From Isoetes taiwanensis (lineage: Eukaryota; Streptophyta; Lycopodiopsida; Isoetales; Isoetaceae), in the NCBI GenBank assembly GCA_021234155.1, contig JAJEKV010000125.1:627178-691177 (forward strand): 64,000 nucleotides of DNA. The letters are read 5' to 3'. How positions within the stretch are numbered: position 1 is the first letter of the stretch; every line of letters begins with the position of its first letter. The notes below the pieces were generated by a model. It was given only the letters and a program-made list of their open reading frames with translations. It ran no database searches and had not been told where the DNA came from. The translations under genes were made by a program, and so were the position numbers. Shown piece by piece: positions 46,890 to 56,219 of the stretch.

Positions 46890-47550
46890 GTTTTTTTTTT
46901 TTTTTTTTTTTCACCTTTCTTTCTTTTCTAACACCTTTCTTTCTTCTTTGTTGCAGGCGTGGAAGATCAATGATGCGCATCCCGGCGGCCTTTTTTTTTG
47001 GTATTCTCTGAAGCTTTGGACACGCCCAGGGCATTTTTTTCCCCTGTAATTTTGTGAAAAGCCTTCCGGGCACTGCCATAAGCCTTTTTGTACATATAAC
47101 TTTTATGAATGAAATCAAACGGTTTTCATAAAATTGTCTTCAAACAAGTTGTTCTTCAAAAAGTTTTTTTCAGACATAAAATTATTTGAATTAAATCCAA
47201 CCTGCTTTTCTCCAATTATTTTGTCTCCCTGCTCGTCTCGATGTTTTCTAAAATTTTGTCTCTCATTTGTCTCAACAAAGTCTTGAACACTATAAATCAA
47301 CCACATGATCTCTCGATTCATCACAAGAACTATAGGAAAATTTTCCTATACGACCTAAAACAAGTCCCCAACCCTACAAGTCATTTTTTAGCCTTGATAA
47401 TTTTGCCTTTAAAATCATTTTTAATTTAGCCTATATAAAATTTCTGAATTCTATTTTTTTCAATGCAATAAATGGAATAAAATGTCATGGAGAATTTATT
47501 GCATAAAATGCAATATTCTCCATATATACCATATACATGTCATGTCCAAG
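46890..47550. other. Spacer with poly-T and a possible polyadenylation region
   Basis: T-run at 46,890-46,910; AT-rich sequence with no ORF of note. Confidence 0.3.
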
Positions 47551-47551
47551 G

Positions 47552-47650
47552 AAGACCGCACGACGCCCAGCGTGTTAATTCAAGCAATCAATTATTCACG
47601 CTTAACTTATTTCTAATTATGCCTATATAAATCCATTTCACGCCTCAACG
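47552..47650 (+). promoter_or_regulatory. Promoter module P2, duplicate of P1
   Basis: CAGCGTGTTAATTCAAGCAA then CAATCAATTATTCACGC and CTATATAAATCC (47,623-47,634), followed by TTTCACGCCTC. It would drive transcription towards the ORFs from 48,546 on. Confidence 0.55.
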
Positions 47651-48185
47651 TTCCTACATTTTCTTCCTTCCTTCATACGATTTTTGGTTGGCTATGCTGC
47701 ATTGTGTTTGGATCCGCCCTCCTAAAATCTTGATGAGCCGATTTATTTTCAGCAATGTTAGATGTTTGGTTTCGCAATTCCTAACTTACTAAAAGACCTC
47801 GCCTTTTGTTCTCAGAAAGCATATGTAGCGCAGGACATCGGAATTAAAAACCGTATGTAGGACTAAGGTCTATTTAATCCAAAGCCTCCGAATTAAATCC
47901 AAAAGCGTAACTCGAACTCAAGGTTAGTTTTCATTTAGTTTTAAGTCGCATCTCCATGGCAGGTTTAATCCAAGAAGACAAGCTTTTGCATTTGCTCGAG
48001 GCGCAGAGGAAGCAGATGATGTTTATGAAACCGTAATAGTTTTTATAAACTTCATCCGCTTCTTTTGTTTTCGAAAATTCTTGAGTTTCTCTTCCCGAAT
48101 TAATCATGCTATTGCATGCAAGTTTCTATTATGAATAAGTGTAGTAGAAAGCATTAGAAAAATCTGAAAGATAATATTTGAAACA

Positions 48186-48410
48186 CGCTTAAGCATGCTA
48201 ACCTTTAGCCTTGAATATGATGACGCTGGCGTGCATTCAAGAGAGGGAGAAAAAACTGCATGTGATAGATAAGTAAATAGATAAAGGCCGTGCACGCCGA
48301 AGCTTTGGACTTATCTATGCATGTTTTTTTTTTTTTTCTCTGGCGAATGCACGCCGAAAGCATGTATAGTTTTTCCTATATAGCGCTTTTTACACGCCGA
48401 AAGCATGCAA
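48186..48410. repeat. Motif cluster CACGCCGAAAGCATG
   Basis: GCACGCCGAAGC, GCACGCCGAAAGCATG and ACACGCCGAAAGCATG at 48,292, 48,347 and 48,392, with AAACACGCTTAAGCATG at 48,184 and GGCGTGCATTC at 48,229. These are variants of the palindrome found in the introns of the neighbouring gene. Confidence 0.7.
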
Positions 48411-48545
48411 ACAATTTTATCCCTAGTTTCAAGTTTTAAGTTAAACATGCCGGGCGGTCTCTTAGTTTCTAAGTTTATAAATAAATAAATAAACATAACA
48501 CGCAGCGGGAATAATCGATAATTCGGGCCACTTCCTATTGATAGA

Positions 48546-49133
48546 TGCCAAGTTACATTAATCACCCGGTTGGTGACGAAGATGCATTGGAATTACATTT
48601 GGGCCAGCAATCACACCCAGACTCCGGTTTGGCTCCAATCTCCGGTTGGTTGAACCGCAACAGCACCGTCCATTTGAGCACCGGGGCCTTGCAACCCCCG
48701 AGTACTTGGATCAAGTAATGACGATGGCAAAGCAGAGCAGTGGCAATGATAGATCTTGGCTCGAGTCCCTTGTAATCGCACGGAGGCTGGCCCCTCTTAT
48801 CTAATCACTTCGAGAATGCAAAGACATGCATTGATCGAGAGTGAATCTCGCATCTGTCAGCTCGAGATTCAAAATGAGGAGCTGCGTTTCTTAGTGGTTA
48901 GCCTCTATGCCCGGATGCCACAACACGAACCACTACCACAGGCGGTATACGATGCAATGGAGATGGCTCAACCAATGGAGCAGGAGATGGAGCAGGAGGT
49001 GGACCAGGTGGTGGAGGTGGAGCAGGCGGGGGAGGTGGAGCTAGAGCCTGGTGTTTTTGCTGGGGTTTTACCAGAAGAATTCACTATGCCCTGCACTGGA
49101 AATGGGAGTATCGATAGCCCAGCTACTCAGTAG
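48546..49133 (+). pseudogene. Coiled-coil protein of the transposon, frameshifted
   Basis: It opens MPSYINHPVGDEDALELHLG, continues after a frame change as PQQHRPFEHRGLATPEYLDQ and NDRSWLESLVIARR, and after a second change as MQRHALIESESRICQLEIQN followed by EELRFLVVSLYARM. The last section has the heptad spacing of a coiled coil. The C-terminus is rich in Glu and Val (EQEMEQEVDQVVEVEQ) and stops at 49,133. No family recognised; probably an accessory protein of the element. Confidence 0.4.
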
Positions 49134-49240
49134 ACTGGGCTTGAAACAGTAGTCTGGGATTTTGTCTGGTTTATCCAGTTTATCCAGATTATATACAATT
49201 GTAAACTTTTTCCAATGAATACAACAAATTTTGTCTACTT

Positions 49241-49642
49241 CTATATTTCTACAATGTAGTACATGTTACATACCTTTTTTAAGCGGTTTCTTGGCCATGC
49301 AACAAATGTTCCTACACTTTCTCCAACCGTATCCCCACCGGGGTGTCTGCGAGGTAAAGCTTCATCCATAGCGCAGCAGTTAATCACTGTAACTCGGACA
49401 TACTTATCCCCGAGCGGAATTCCATGACAGTTTGCGGTCGGATCGATGGAGTCGATCTTGCATAATCCTACTTTCCTTTTCTGATTTGTAGTTAACATGA
49501 AACATTCATCTTCGATTAATCGCATTAAATTGCTTATTCGGACACCTTTATCGGAAATTATTGTACAAGCTATAGGAATGAGATGCTTACCGTAATTCTC
49601 AGAGCCATTCTTGAGAAGCCGATTCGAAGTTCTAGAAATCAC
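49241..49642 (-). CDS. DUF8039-like domain ORF
   Basis: A 133-codon open frame contains KVGLCKIDSIDPTANCHGIP, then LGDKYVRVTVINCCAMDEAL and TVGESVGTFVAWPRNRL. The pattern (V/K.G....HG.PLG..YVRV.V......LP......TVG.AVG.FVAWP) is that of DUF8039, a small domain common in plant CACTA/En-Spm and other DNA transposon proteins. No function is known. The ORF may be one exon of a larger minus-strand gene; convergent with the coiled-coil ORF and divergent from the fusion gene. Confidence 0.6.
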   Translation of the reverse strand: MISRTSNRLLKNGSENYGKHLIPIACTIISDKGVRISNLMRLIEDECFMLTTNQKRKVGLCKIDSIDPTANCHGIPLGDKYVRVTVINCCAMDEALPRRHPGGDTVGESVGTFVAWPRNRLKKVCNMYYIVEI

Positions 49643-50149
49643 AAAGCGCTATGGAAACGCAAAGGTCGGAAAAATTCGAAGTTACAAGAAAGTTTAGGTT
49701 AATTACATTTGGCGGGATAAATGTAATCAATGAAAGAACAATAGATTGGTTTTAAAAACTCAATGAAAGAAGTCTATGGACGGGTTTTTTTTTTTTGAAA
49801 GTGAATCTTCGTCATTATTATTTTTATGTGTCAAGAATATTTTAAACCGTGATTTTGTGTTTTCTTGAAATTCAAATTTCCCTCGCGCGGTAGAAAACGC
49901 TATTTCTGCATACAGGTAGAAAAAGCTATTTCTTGCCGCCTATTTCTTCGAAAGCAGCTCGGCAGCAGATCCGAAGCGACCTTGACTCCGACTGCTATAC
50001 TAGGCTTAAGGAGATGTCTTCTAAAACGAGAGGTGGTCGAGGCGGACGGGGCCGAGGAAGCGGTGGAAGAGGAATCTCAAAACCCGGCACTTCTCAAGCT
50101 TCAGAGGACGTTGATCAGAATACACAGAATACACAGAACCCTATTCAAG

Positions 50150-50610
50150 GTATTTAATTTGCCACGTATCACAATAATCGTGGTGGGAGAGTATTATGCT
50201 TGCATGAATTTGAGATATTTCCTTGCCTTCAGTTAATATGCTTTGCATGAGTTTGAGTTATTATGCTTTGCATGAATTTTAAGTATTACCATCAGTTAAT
50301 GCTTTGATTGTCCGTTTTGTAGAACATAATTTTCCTCTGTTTTATAGAATGTAGCAGTGTTAGACAGTTGGAGATAGCAATGTTCAATGAGGTTAAATAG
50401 TGTGAAATATGGATTCATAAAGGGTATGTAGCTTAAAATGTGGATGCAAACTAATTTAGTTTCAAATTCACGCATAGCATGGTCAATAGTAGGAGCTACC
50501 AACACGCCAAGCGTGATTTGTACTAATTTAGGTTTAAATGCACGCCAAGCGTGATCTCTTGTTCTCAAAAGTACTCTAAAAGTGCTCATCTTCTTTTGCA
50601 AAGGCCCAAG
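50150..50610 (+). other. Intron 1 of the fusion gene, with motif cluster
   Basis: Donor CAAG/GTATTT, acceptor CCCAAG. Contains ACACGCCAAGCGTGATTT (50,502), GCACGCCAAGCGTGATC (50,541) and a degenerate TTCACGCATAGCATGG (50,472). Confidence 0.65.
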
Positions 50611-51363
50611 AGGAAGAAAACCCTAATAATTGGGGTTCTAATCCTGCCAAGAAAGCAAGGGCGCACGCGACCCGGATGCAAAGCATACCATATGATCTCA
50701 CCTTAGATGATGAAGGGCCGATTCTTATAGCAACCATCGACGACCGCCTCGAAGAGGAAATGGACGAGGGTGCCGAGTGGTACGTTGACCTTGCCAAGAA
50801 AAATGGCAAGCTCGACTTAACTCTCTTCTCGAGGAAAAAGGAAGCAGACAAGATGGCCAAACAAGGGATCCTAATCTCATGTGAGGAAGAGGACGACACC
50901 AACCGCAAATTGCTCTTGGAGATTACACATAAGCAAAAAGAAAGATCCGCTTTCGGACTTACTCACCGTAGAGCTATCACGATACAAGGATACGCTCATG
51001 AAGACAGATGTGAACGGTGAGACATGTTTTAAATATGGTTGGCCAACCAATGTAGCAAAGATTACGCCAATATCTATTTGCCAAGGGGTTACAAATGTAA
51101 GGCGTAGAGGCATGTTCACTAAACCGACAAACAAGTCACTATGTGCGCAAGCTAGGGAATTAGCTGACTTGAAAGCTTCTAAGAGGGTCCTAGATCTAGG
51201 GAAGGATGTTCAACCCGGCAGCTTGTCGAAGGCATGGAGGCTTCGCTTTTGAGAATGAACAGACGAGGTGGCGCAGACTAGAGGCCATGAACAAGTGAAT
51301 AAATATTCCACCATTATCCATTGGGTCTTAAGGAATCTTTTATGATCCATGTGAAGTCCCTCA

Positions 51364-51700
51364 TCCGTTCACCAAGCTCCATTTATGTTAGCGAGTAAGA
51401 TATGATCCAAAGACATGCCATGGAGATTGTTCAGAGCATGATTAGTAATCCAGTCAAATGCCTATGCCGGATGTGTTACCTTGGGATATGATCTCGAACA
51501 AGCCCGGCCGAAAGTGGATCTAACCGAGGGACGTAATGTTAAAGGATAACATTAAATTCGTCGTCATCGACGGGCAGCATTCTCGTTGAGGCAACGTAAG
51601 GCCCTCATCGCAAAAGCAGAACAAACAGGCCAAAAACGCGTTTCTACAATCACTATGCATTATAGGAGGTGTCGATCTTGGATGCCAATACTTCACCACC
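51364..51700 (+). other. ParB-like domain segment in exon 2
   Basis: In one frame: SLIRSPSSIYVSE, stop, DMIQRHAMEIVQSMISNPVK; one frame shift later MPDVLPWDMISNKPGRKWI, stop, then DNIKFVVIDGQHS. After another shift come RKALIAKAEQTGQKRVSTIT and SILDANTSPPDLAEI. The VIDGQHS core, preceded by a P-x-I/V strand and followed by an Ala-rich helix, is the hallmark of the ParB N-terminal/DGQHR fold. In bacteria and phages this domain is often fused to DNA methylases. The two in-frame stops are TAA where CAA or GAA would fit. Confidence 0.55.
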
Positions 51701-51760
51701 AGATTTGGCCGAGATTAGTGCAACTTTGAATGAAATGGGGAAGACATTTCTATACAAAAG

Positions 51761-52180
51761 GTAACTAATCGTATTAGGATGTTAGCACTTTCATATGCAC
51801 GCCAAAGCGTTCATTCAAATGTAACCAATTCACGCCAAAGCGTGATTTCTGTAATGAAACCAATCACGCCAGCGCCGTGCTTTCAAATCAAACCAATTCA
51901 AGGCCGGTGAAATGTTAAAGCACCGGGCGTGAATTGATTTGATTTGAAAGCACGCCTGGCATGATTTCAATTCATTTGAAATCACGCTGGTGTGAATTCA
52001 ACCGATTTGAAAGCACGCTGGCGTGGAATTAACCGAGCCGGAAAGCACGCTGGCGCGGAATTGCATTGGTATTTAATTCATTTCACGCCAGCGTGCTTTG
52101 AGGTTGATCTTTTCTATTGAAATCGCTACCGGGCGTGTTTCTTGTCTCTGATACTGATTCAATGCCTGTACTTTTGGCAG
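51761..52180 (+). repeat. Intron 2 of the fusion gene, densest palindrome cluster
   Basis: 420-bp intron, donor AAAAG/GTAACT, acceptor TTTTGGCAG. About ten copies of the CACGC(C)-N-(A)GCGTG motif and half-sites occur every 30-40 bp between 51,797 and 52,137, in both orientations. Examples: TCACGCCAAAGCGTGATTT, GCACGCTGGCGTGGAATT, TTCACGCCAGCGTGCTTT. AT-rich linkers such as TTGATTTGAAAG separate them. Confidence 0.8.
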
Positions 52181-52969
52181 TCCATACGTGGAGCAACTGC
52201 GCCACGCCCGTCAACAGAGGGTGGAATATGGCTGCCCATTACCCACCGCATTGTATGGTCAAAGTCCGAGGCTTTTTGCTGCCGAGCGGACGACTCGCCG
52301 CAGCACAATTATACAGGAGAAGAAGAAAACCGCAAGAAAATCAAAGAAAAAGGTGGTGATGACATTCGGATCCTTCAAAAGCTCATCTATCGTGTCAGGC
52401 CCAACACTCGTATAAGATTGTGTTTTGTAAGGAGGCAAGATGGCAAAAGTGGAATGAATTTCGGGACGCTTTATGCACAAAGGAAGCTGCCAGATACTAT
52501 GGGTAGGGTGCCTCCTGTTGATGTAAGCATCTTTGACTTGAATGTGACAGAGATGAGAAAGACTCAGGGGCTAGACGACGCTGAGACCATTTGGGTTTTA
52601 GACCAGTGCTTAAAGAAGGAAGTCTTATACAAGAAGAGTGCTTTCACTAAGGATAGGATGTCCTTCGTTGAGTGTCTGCAGACCATGTGAAGGATGTGCA
52701 CGACAATGAAGTCACCGTAGGGAGCTGAGTTATAAAGGCTATCGAGGGATGTGGCATTATCCGAAATTGGATTCTCGGACAAATACAAGGTCAAGAATGA
52801 TGACATCAAGAAGTTTGTATTCTGGTCAAAGGACTTCCTAAAGAATTGGAAGGCTAAAAATACAAAACATAAGGAGACTCTACCCCTAAGGTAATCGGGC
52901 CGAAGTTGAGAAGAAAAGTGGCCCTTATGAAGAAGATTATCGGAGAAGACGACGCCGTCCAAGATTCGG

Positions 52970-53760
52970 TCTCCATTGGGTACAAAGGTCTCTTGCGGTA
53001 ATCAACTGGCCTTAAAAATATATCACTCTTTGTGTTGGACAGGGGGGGGGAGAGGAGATATGGGCATGAACCGGAAGGACTACAAAGACTTCTTTACCAT
53101 TTGTATAGGATTGACAACCGAGAGGTCCTTCACTATTGTCATCGTTTGTCCTTGGTGAGTCACATCTGTGATGCACTATCCGGCCGCTCATGATCCGAGT
53201 GCCTCAAAGTTATTAGGGAGGGATGCCTAAATATATGATATTAAGGATAATGAGTCTCAACGTAAGGAAGATGGCACATGTGATCTTTATTATGATAGCC
53301 ATCTTTGTCCGGACGAGGAATATGATATTGCTAAGGCCAAGGGTGACAATAGCGGTGCATGGGAATGTTTTTCTTCTAGATGATCCGCACTTAAGAACTA
53401 TATTCTATCATACGGATCGGGATCGGGTCGTAAGCGGGATGAGTCGAAGAGGATGAGGATCGGGGACCCCTCCTAAGTGGGGAAATCAAGCACGAAGCTA
53501 CAAACTAAGGAGAAGGGCCCCTTAAATAAAAATGGATTTCCCCCGTCTATGGCTGCTTACCTCGTCGAGGCATTTGCTCCAATTGATACAACCTGCTTGG
53601 AGCTTCATGTTGGAGGTTATATTGCCCGAGAGGCTCTTATGGGTGTTAGAAGATGTCACTGCTTTGTGAGTGATGAGCAGGCCAAAGACTTTCTTGAACC
53701 ATTCCTCATGCATGTGCTTGCCAAATCTCCTAAAGGCCCTTATGGCAACCTGAAATCATC
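52970..53760 (+). other. DNA-methyltransferase-like segment in exon 3
   Basis: Frame 2 reads RSFTIVIVCPW, stop, VTSVMHYPAAHDPSASKLLG (53,126-53,220). It then has two more stops, and ends with NGFPPSMAAYLVEAFAPIDT, CLELHVGG, REALMGVRRCHCFVSDEQAK. The last part follows the pattern of motif X-I of N4/N6-type methylases (…VLD.F.GSGT...AA...GR..IG.E....). The CPW is read as the motif IV (D/N/S)PP(Y/W) relative, and a TGA occupies the Gly that usually follows. Order IV then I fits a permuted class-beta enzyme. The target base cannot be told. It could be a related Rossmann protein rather than a methylase. Confidence 0.45.
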
Positions 53761-54189
53761 AGCAATCAAAAGTCTCGTAGACTTGTCCAATTCGAAAGTG
53801 GACGATGGTTCTGGTGAGGGAACTAGTAATCAGCAGCCTGATAAGGAAAGCAATAATGAACAAATAGCTGCTAAAGTGGCTGCTCAAAGTACTGTGATCG
53901 CGGCGAACTTAGGGAATATCTTTGCCTCCCTTCAGGGTGATGCAAGCAACAATAGAGTAGATTCACAGGTTAACAATGAACTAATTGACAGGAGAACCGA
54001 AAATGAAGGCAACCAAGACGACTCTAGTGATTCACAGGTTTGCCAAATCAATAGTAAAATAATGTCAGTTGTGAAGGACGCAGCGGAACTAATAGAAAAT
54101 AACAATTCTAACAGTCAGAAGAGCACGACGATTAAGGGTGGCGAAGGGGAGAATGACGTAGGCACGGCAAAATAAACCGAAGATGATAG

Positions 54190-54401
54190 GTATGGCCTTG
54201 CCAATCGAAATCGCGCCCGCTGCGTGATTTAATTTGTATTACCTTTGAATTAAATCGCGCCAAGCGTGCTTTGATTATTTTTCCTTGTCAAACTAAATCA
54301 CGCCGAGCGCGATTTGGTTGACTATCTCAAATCACGCTTGGCGCGTTTGTATTGTTTATGTTATCGTATCTTGCTGATCGGATACATGTTTGATGTTTCA
54401 G
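54190..54401 (+). repeat. Intron 3 of the fusion gene, palindrome cluster
   Basis: 212-bp GT-AG intron with TCGCGCCCGCTGCGTGATTT, TCGCGCCAAGCGTGCTTT, TCACGCCGAGCGCGATTT and TCACGCTTGGCGCGTTTG at about 45-bp spacing. Exons join DD-S-FHCVSKK in frame. Confidence 0.75.
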
Positions 54402-55041
54402 CTTCCATTGCGTTTCTAAGAAGGTTGTGGTGTTCGACCTAAACGGAGGCCTTTGCAAGACTTTTCCGAAAAATAAAGTGGCTAGAGATTAGTTTCATCA
54501 GACACCAGTAGAATCAAACACCAAGTGGATCTATCCGCGGCCGCACTTGAAGGAGATGCTAGATGAGGCATTCAGGTTATTTCGAGTTGGTATTTGGTCA
54601 TCCATGGAACTAAGGAACATCAAGGATACTTTGGAGGCACTAGGGGAAATGCATAGACATTGGTTGACCTTTTGGGATCAGAACAAATGTGTGAAGTTCA
54701 CTAATCCCAAGGATCCAACAGGCAAGCCTATCTTCATCAAACACTTGAGTAACATGATGGACCTAACTTGGTATCGAGAATAAGGATGATATAATCATAG
54801 TGGATGATGATGCTCTCAAATGCTTCTACAATCAAACGCAGGCCCCGAATCCACCATCTTACGATCCAAAAACTGCGCATGCATGATGATTTTTACGGGT
54901 GAAATTTGTGTCTATTATGCATAATTTGGCTATGGGGATGGCGGTGGGTGAAGTGTTAGATTCATACCCTTAACCTGGATAGAACGGTGACATAGAACCA
55001 CACCTTGTTAAATACGTGGAAAAACATGGATTGATCCCTTA
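54402..55041 (+). other. FCP1/NIF-type HAD phosphatase-like segment (exon 4)
   Basis: Motif I is VVVFDLNGG (Asp nucleophile at 54,436; the second Asp of DxD is Asn). Motif II is GIWSSM, then WDQNKCVKF, PIFIKHL (motif III Lys), and after a stop and frame change IIIVDDDALKCFYN (motif IV DD). The C-terminal phrase is HLVKYVEKHGLIP at 54,990-55,041. The order matches the CTD-phosphatase/NIF family of HAD enzymes, which dephosphorylate Ser residues of nuclear proteins. The Asn in place of the general acid suggests weak or altered activity even before decay. Confidence 0.65.
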
Positions 55042-55349
55042 ATGTTTTATTGGAATATATGATATTTTTGTATGATATTTGTGCCATGTATCGATAATTT
55101 CGAGTCTGGAATTGCCTCGCAAATAATGCAATCTGTTATTATCAAACCTAATATTATCATCTAAATGCTCTTCAATTTTGGTCTCATCTATGTTAGCAAC
55201 TTGCTCTTCATTTTTGCATATTTCAATTCGCATATGAAACGTCACACGTGAATCGCAGCCTTGTGTTATTTTTGAAGTTCAAAAAAAAAAGATTAAAAAA
55301 AACAAAAACCCCCTAGAAGACAACAGCAGGTTGGCGTGATTTTGGAGTT

Positions 55350-55380
55350 GACATAATCCCAATTTAATTGGATGATGGTT
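55350..55380 (-). repeat. Right terminal inverted repeat (31 bp)
   Basis: Pairs with 42,977-43,007. A lone GGCGTGATTTT half-motif lies just inside at 55,333. Confidence 0.92.
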
Positions 55381-55600
55381 ATATGGTTGTGGCAGTTGAG
55401 ACATGACTTTACTTGAGCATTAAAGAAGCTTAATTTGATACACTCCCAATCAAATGGTGTAAACTCAATTCGTGCACTAAATGATCAAATATGTTGTGGC
55501 AGTTGAGACATGACTTTACTTGAGCATTAAAGAAGCTTAATTCATTGATATACTCATAATCAAATGGTATCAACCATGCAGTCCAAGGAGTTGGGTTGTC
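55381..55600. repeat. Duplicated flank containing the empty target site
   Basis: 55,381-55,488 and the following sequence form a ~110-bp tandem duplication: GTTGTGGCAGTTGAGACATG and TTACTTGAGCATTAAAGAAG occur twice. The second unit carries AAATGATCAAATATGTTGTG (55,480-55,499), which is the unoccupied version of the target now split by the 12.4-kb element. Confidence 0.85.
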
Positions 55601-56019
55601 TAACATTGCCATCACAAATGCATAACCTGGGACTTCTGAAATTGCCTTTTGATATTTTGTCAAGTTTGTTCTTTATCTGGCAATAATCATTGCATTTATT
55701 CCTATTTGCCTATTTTCTGTACAATTATATCATGCAAAATGCAATTATTTAGGGTATAATAACCTATACCATATTTGAGTCTAAAGTTTGGTTGTGTTGT
55801 TGATAATGTATCGGAATAAATATTTGAATGGATAATATGCAAAAAATAGTTGTATTGCATTGGGATATTACATTGCAATATAGTAATTGATGGAAAAAAT
55901 TGTGATATTACATTGGATTTGTGGGTCTTTAAACTTTATGGATCTCTGTGTGGAAAGTTCCACGTTAGAAATTAATGTGGCTCTCAAATAATGTTGAATT
56001 TTTCTTTACAAAGTAGTCA
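55600..56019. other. No recognised gene
   Basis: AT-rich sequence; only short frames. Confidence 0.4.
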
Positions 56020-56028
56020 TTCAAACAT

Positions 56029-56208
56029 GGGAAATTTACCAGAATACCCTTAATTTTTCTGATATTTCCCAAAATACCCTTTATATTTTCAAAATTCCCA
56101 AAATGCCCTTCTTTTTCTTGGAACCCAAGGGCATTTTGGGAATTTTGAAAATATGAAGGGTATTTAGAGAAATATCAGAAAAATTAAGGGTATTCTGGTA
56201 AATTTCCC
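56029..56208. mobile_element. 180-bp near-perfect palindromic MITE, 9-bp target duplications
   Basis: From GGGAAATTTACCAGAATACC to its mirror GGTATTCTGGTAAATTTCCC, the element is a foldback with arms of ~85 bp and only a short spacer. It is flanked by perfect TTCAAACAT at 56,020-56,028 and 56,209-56,217. Nine-base duplications and long TIRs beginning GGGAAATT point to a Mutator-like (MULE) non-autonomous element. No coding sequence. Confidence 0.9.
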
Positions 56209-56219
56209 TTCAAACATCA

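Larger units (their letters stand above)
50014..55041 (+). pseudogene. ParB-like / DNA methyltransferase-like / FCP1-phosphatase-like fusion gene
   Basis: Predicted exons: 50,014-50,149, 50,611-51,760, 52,181-54,189 and 54,402-55,041. All three introns are GT-AG and phases fit at each joint. Exon 1 starts MSSKTRGGRGGRGRGSGGRG, an RGG-rich tail. Exon 2 is acidic, then has a ParB-like segment with FVVIDGQHS (DGQHS at 51,569-51,583). Exon 3 has a basic linker, then a methylase-like region with a CPW (53,147-53,155) as candidate motif IV and LELHVGG (53,597-53,617) as candidate motif I, in the permuted IV-before-I order. Exon 4 reads SKKVVVFDLNGG and RPHLKEMLDEAFRLFRVGIW, the signature of FCP1/NIF HAD phosphatases. 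At least five in-frame stops and several frameshifts inactivate this copy; some stops look like C-to-T changes. Full length would be near 1,300 residues. That the four exons form one gene rests on splice phases, not on transcripts. Confidence 0.6.
42977..55380. mobile_element. 12.4-kb DNA transposon with 31-bp TIRs and ATAT target duplications
   Basis: Ends AACCATCATTCAATTAAATT (42,977) and AATTTAATTGGATGATGGTT (55,380) are the tips of 31-bp terminal inverted repeats with one mismatch (positions 42,977-43,007 and 55,350-55,380). Both sides carry ATAT (42,973-42,976; 55,381-55,384). The right-hand flank is a tandem duplicate that holds an empty version of the same target. Inside are a minus-strand DUF7869-type gene (43,177-45,960), a small acidic plus-strand ORF, a minus-strand DUF8039-like ORF, and a long plus-strand gene with ParB-, methylase- and FCP1-like parts. 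A palindromic CACGCC-N-AGCGTG motif is repeated throughout non-coding parts. All large reading frames have stops or frameshifts, so this copy is dead. Confidence 0.88.

Noticed and set aside
46566-47118. Long minus-strand frames rich in Leu/Pro/Phe or Lys
   Set aside because: They are antisense shadows of the GA-rich acidic ORF and of the poly-T tract.
54190-54401. Palindromic cluster as a CRISPR array
   Set aside because: The motif is an inverted, variable palindrome with short non-unique spacers, in a plant nuclear intron; no cas genes.
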